The notes under the pieces were generated by a model, which did no database searches, was not told the DNA's origin, and saw only the letters and a list, made by a program, of their open reading frames with translations. Made by a program: the position numbers and the translations under genes. Shown piece after piece: positions 43,465-45,535 of a stretch of 45,535 nt of DNA (position 1 is the first letter of the stretch; each line of letters opens with the position of its first letter). Source of the stretch: Chara braunii (Eukaryota; Streptophyta; Charophyceae; Charales; Characeae); NCBI GenBank assembly GCA_003427395.1, contig BFEA01000060.1, positions 4,118,445 to 4,163,979 on the forward strand. The letters are read 5' to 3'.

Positions 43465-44693
43465 GTGCTTCTACCTTTCCTATACATCCTTCTCTTCTTA
43501 TTCCTCTTTGCCTTTTCTTCTTCTTCTTCTTCTTCTTCTTCTTCTTCTTCTTCTTCTTCGTCTGCTTCGTCTTCTTCTTCTTCTTTTTCTTTGAATGTGC
43601 GCGTTTGAGCTTGCTGATGTCTGAGCCGGTGTCATGGTGGATGACATTGTTTCTGTGCTTGGATGGGTAATAATGATTGGCCTCGCTATTCTCACTTCAA
43701 TTCAATCCTCAATTCCCCTTCTTTGCTTTCTTCTTCCCACCATATTCACCTGAATACCCATCCGTCCTACAATGGCACAAGACAAATCAACAATGCGATG
43801 AAAGAGATCTGACGGCTAAGAGTCGACGAGAATTCCGTCCAAGCAGCAGTTGACAATGAAGCTGGTGGAAAAAAGGGAGAAACGGAAGCAAAGAGGCATC
43901 AAAGAAAGAAAAACGAATAGCAAAATTATGAAAAAGGCTGCGGCCAGCAGGGTGGCCCCCGGAGAAAGGCCATGGTTGGGGGGGGGGACCCCCCTTTTGC
44001 AGCTCCCCCCTTGCTAGGGGGCTAGCGCCACAAGGGTTTAGACCGTTCCCCTTCTCTAATCTGATCTCCCCCCTTCTTTGGATGTACAAACATGCTTGCC
44101 AGTGATAAGCAACTGGACTGTTGCCCCCGAGAACAGAAGGGACCATTATGTTTAAAAAATAAAATAAAATAAAAGAAGAAAAAGGAATAGCAGACATAAA
44201 CATCTGTCCTACAGTGGCACGGGGGAAATCAACAATGTGATGACAGAGATCTGACGGCTAAGTGTCGACGAGCATTCCGTCCGTCCAAGCAGCAGTTAGC
44301 AAAGGTGGTGGTGGAAAAAATGTGAAACAGAAGCAAAGACACGTCAAAGGAAGAAAAACGAGTAGCAAATTTTTGAAAAAAGAATAGCAAATTTATGAAA
44401 AGGGAATAACAAATGTATTCAGACGGAATGGATACTGTCACATCCGGCCCACATGTCCATCTGTGGCCACATCGTTCGGACAAAACGCATAGCTGGTAAG
44501 CTTTTGAAAAGGCCACGTATTTTTCACATCATCTATTGACTACCATCTTCACCCGAACAGAACCGCCGGTCATTGTATAGCTGGATTTAGTGCAACTTTT
44601 AGTCTATATACACTTATAATGACCAATGCAATGACTCTTTGACTGACTGGGACACATGGGTGTGCATTTGATGGTTGTGGTTGATTAGCTCAG
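43465..44693 (+). other. Second recognised intron of the PPR gene
   Basis: The 1.23-kb intron begins GTGCTT and ends TTAGCTCAG. The split codon AG|G is restored as Arg. It contains a CTT microsatellite (about 43516-43590) and two diverged direct copies of a segment of about 180 bp (43757-43937 and 44204-44385, with GAGATCTGACGGCTAAG and GTCGACGAG...TTCCGTCC) separated by about 265 bp. Confidence 0.75.
43757..44385. repeat. Two diverged direct repeats (about 180 bp) in the PPR intron
   Basis: Both copies contain AAATCAACAATG, GAGATCTGACGGCTAAG, AAGCAGCAGTT, GGAAGAAAAACGA-like and ATAGCAAA words. The spacer (43938-44203) has G and C runs and an (AAAAT)n tract. They could be remnants of a very small terminal-repeat element or a plain duplication. 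Confidence 0.7.
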
Positions 44694-44799
44694 GTGTAAA
44701 CCGGATATCAATTCATGGAATGCTTTAATAAATGCGCACACACAAATGTCGGATTATGCGGGTGCTTACCGGACATTTGAGGATATGATGAGGTGGGAG
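44694..44799 (+). CDS. EMB2654-like PPR protein, third recognised exon
   Basis: This 106-nt exon lies between TTAGCTCAG and GTACGC. Its first base completes the Arg codon left by 43464. It encodes CKPDINSWNALINAH, then TQMSDYAGAYRTFEDMMRWE, ending in phase 0. CKPD...ALINAH...A...M-DM-R is the PPR consensus. It continues the repeat started in the previous exon, where residues N-terminal to KPD are EMKEWR. The frame is too short for ordinary ORF finding in its real phase. The rest of the gene, expected to contain many further PPR repeats, must lie beyond the right edge, since 44800-45535 contains no further PPR segment. Confidence 0.85.
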
Positions 44800-44814
44800 G
44801 TACGCATTAACCCA

Positions 44815-45045
44815 AAACCTGAACCCTTAGCCTAAACCTAAACCCTTAACCTGAACTTAAAACCGACTCGTAACCGAACCCCTTGGCCTCAACCCTAAGG
44901 GGAAATTGTTAACCTCAATGCTATCCCTTAGCAGAAACCCCAAACCCTAAACTTGAATCCTGAACGTCAACCCCAAACCTCAACCGTGAACCAAAATTCT
45001 TCTGAATTTAAGGCCCCAACCTTAACCCATACTGTAAATATGATC
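44815..45045. repeat. Decayed telomere-like repeats (AACCCTAAA-type)
   Basis: The words AACCCTTA, CCTAAACC, AACCCTAAA, ACCTCAACC and CCTTAACCC recur with a spacing of about 7-14 bp. They are imperfect versions of the plant telomere unit CCCTAAA on this strand. This looks like an interstitial telomeric tract, inside the next intron of the PPR gene. Confidence 0.6.
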
Positions 45046-45130
45046 CTGAGATCAAACCCGCATCCAAACTTTAAAGTCAAACGAATAAAAAATGTGGACC
45101 TAAAAAAAATGCTTAACGACAGGGTGGCTG

Positions 45131-45222
45131 GCGTTCGGGCCAGGCTGAACGCCTGAACCCGAACACCTGAACGTACGGGATCCCTTGGGGATGCATTCAG
45201 CCGTTCAGGCCGAACGCGGACC
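45131..45222. repeat. GTTCAGGC/GCCTGAACG word array
   Basis: GCGTTCGGGC, GGCTGAACGCC, TGAACCCGAACACCTGAACG and GTTCAGGCCGAACGC form overlapping palindromes, followed by an A tract and A/T-rich DNA. This matches the left end of the word-array elements. A right partner would lie inside or beyond the window edge. Confidence 0.6.
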
Positions 45223-45415
45223 CAAAAAAAAAAAAAAAAAAAAACTTAAAAAAAGCTGAAAAAGAAATATTTGTTATGCAGGAAAATGAAATAAACAACA
45301 GTTGCCTGAGCAGTACATCCAAATTCCTTACCAAATTCGAAATAAAAATAAAATGCAGAAAATAAATACTAATAAGAAAAATAAGAAAAAATAAAAAGAG
45401 AAATTAGCATGGTAA

Positions 45416-45535
45416 CCCCGGACCCAGACACCGGACACTTCCGGACTGTCTTCCGGACCAGTGTCTGGACCGGTCCGGATGGTCCGGTGATCCGGACATC
45501 ACCGGACACCGGACAGTCCGGACCGGTCCCCGGGG
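45416..45535. repeat. TCCGGAC word array at the window edge
   Basis: CCGGACACCGGACACTTCCGG-type words repeat to the last base. They are the same word family as the ends of element B (12058-12186 and 13127-13198). The preceding 180 bp are A-rich. Continuation beyond the edge is likely. Confidence 0.75.

Noticed and set aside
43757-44385. Mini LTR retrotransposon
   Set aside because: The direct repeats are diverged, lack TG...CA ends and a primer-binding site, and enclose no coding sequence. Kept only as a repeat.

Overview
The window is nuclear DNA of a plant-lineage eukaryote (Streptophyta). Gene content (a SH3P-type SH3 gene, an EMB2654-like PPR gene), plant-type LINEs with a C-terminal zf-RVT zinc finger, decayed AACCCTA-like repeats, very long introns and abundant microsatellites fit a large repeat-rich genome. 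A charophyte such as Chara is my best guess, but the species cannot be proven from the window.

Two real genes are supported, both on the + strand and both incomplete. At the left, the last two exons of a SH3P-like gene (2086-2160 and 6117-6242) encode the two halves of one SH3 domain. They are separated by a 4-kb intron holding a retroposed U6 snRNA copy, a SINE, hairpins and a short TIR element. At the right, an EMB2654-like chloroplast PPR gene can be assembled from three exons: an exon ending at 29658, then 43292-43464, then 44694-44799. Splice phases match at both junctions, and the gene runs off the right edge. Its first intron is about 13.6 kb and contains a SINE, a Mutator-like MITE, a 7-kb LINE, a 2.4-kb TIR element and a decayed group II maturase-like ORF.

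The 16 to 22 kb between the two genes is mobile and repetitive DNA: a giant palindromic ACCCACGTGGGT array split by a TIR element, a diverged tandem-repeat cluster (16.1-17.2 kb), AT-rich DNA with nothing recognisable (17.2-22.8 kb), and an old, heavily decayed relative of the right-hand LINE (22.8-27.5 kb).

The most unusual signal is a recurring architecture. Several segments (4677-4950, 12028-13207, 14348-15458, 40172-42620) are bounded by arrays of a short GC-rich self-complementary word. The word differs in each segment. Most have short terminal inverted repeats, flanking 8-11 bp direct repeats and a low-complexity core. They look like non-autonomous Mutator-like or foldback elements, each with its own private end-array.
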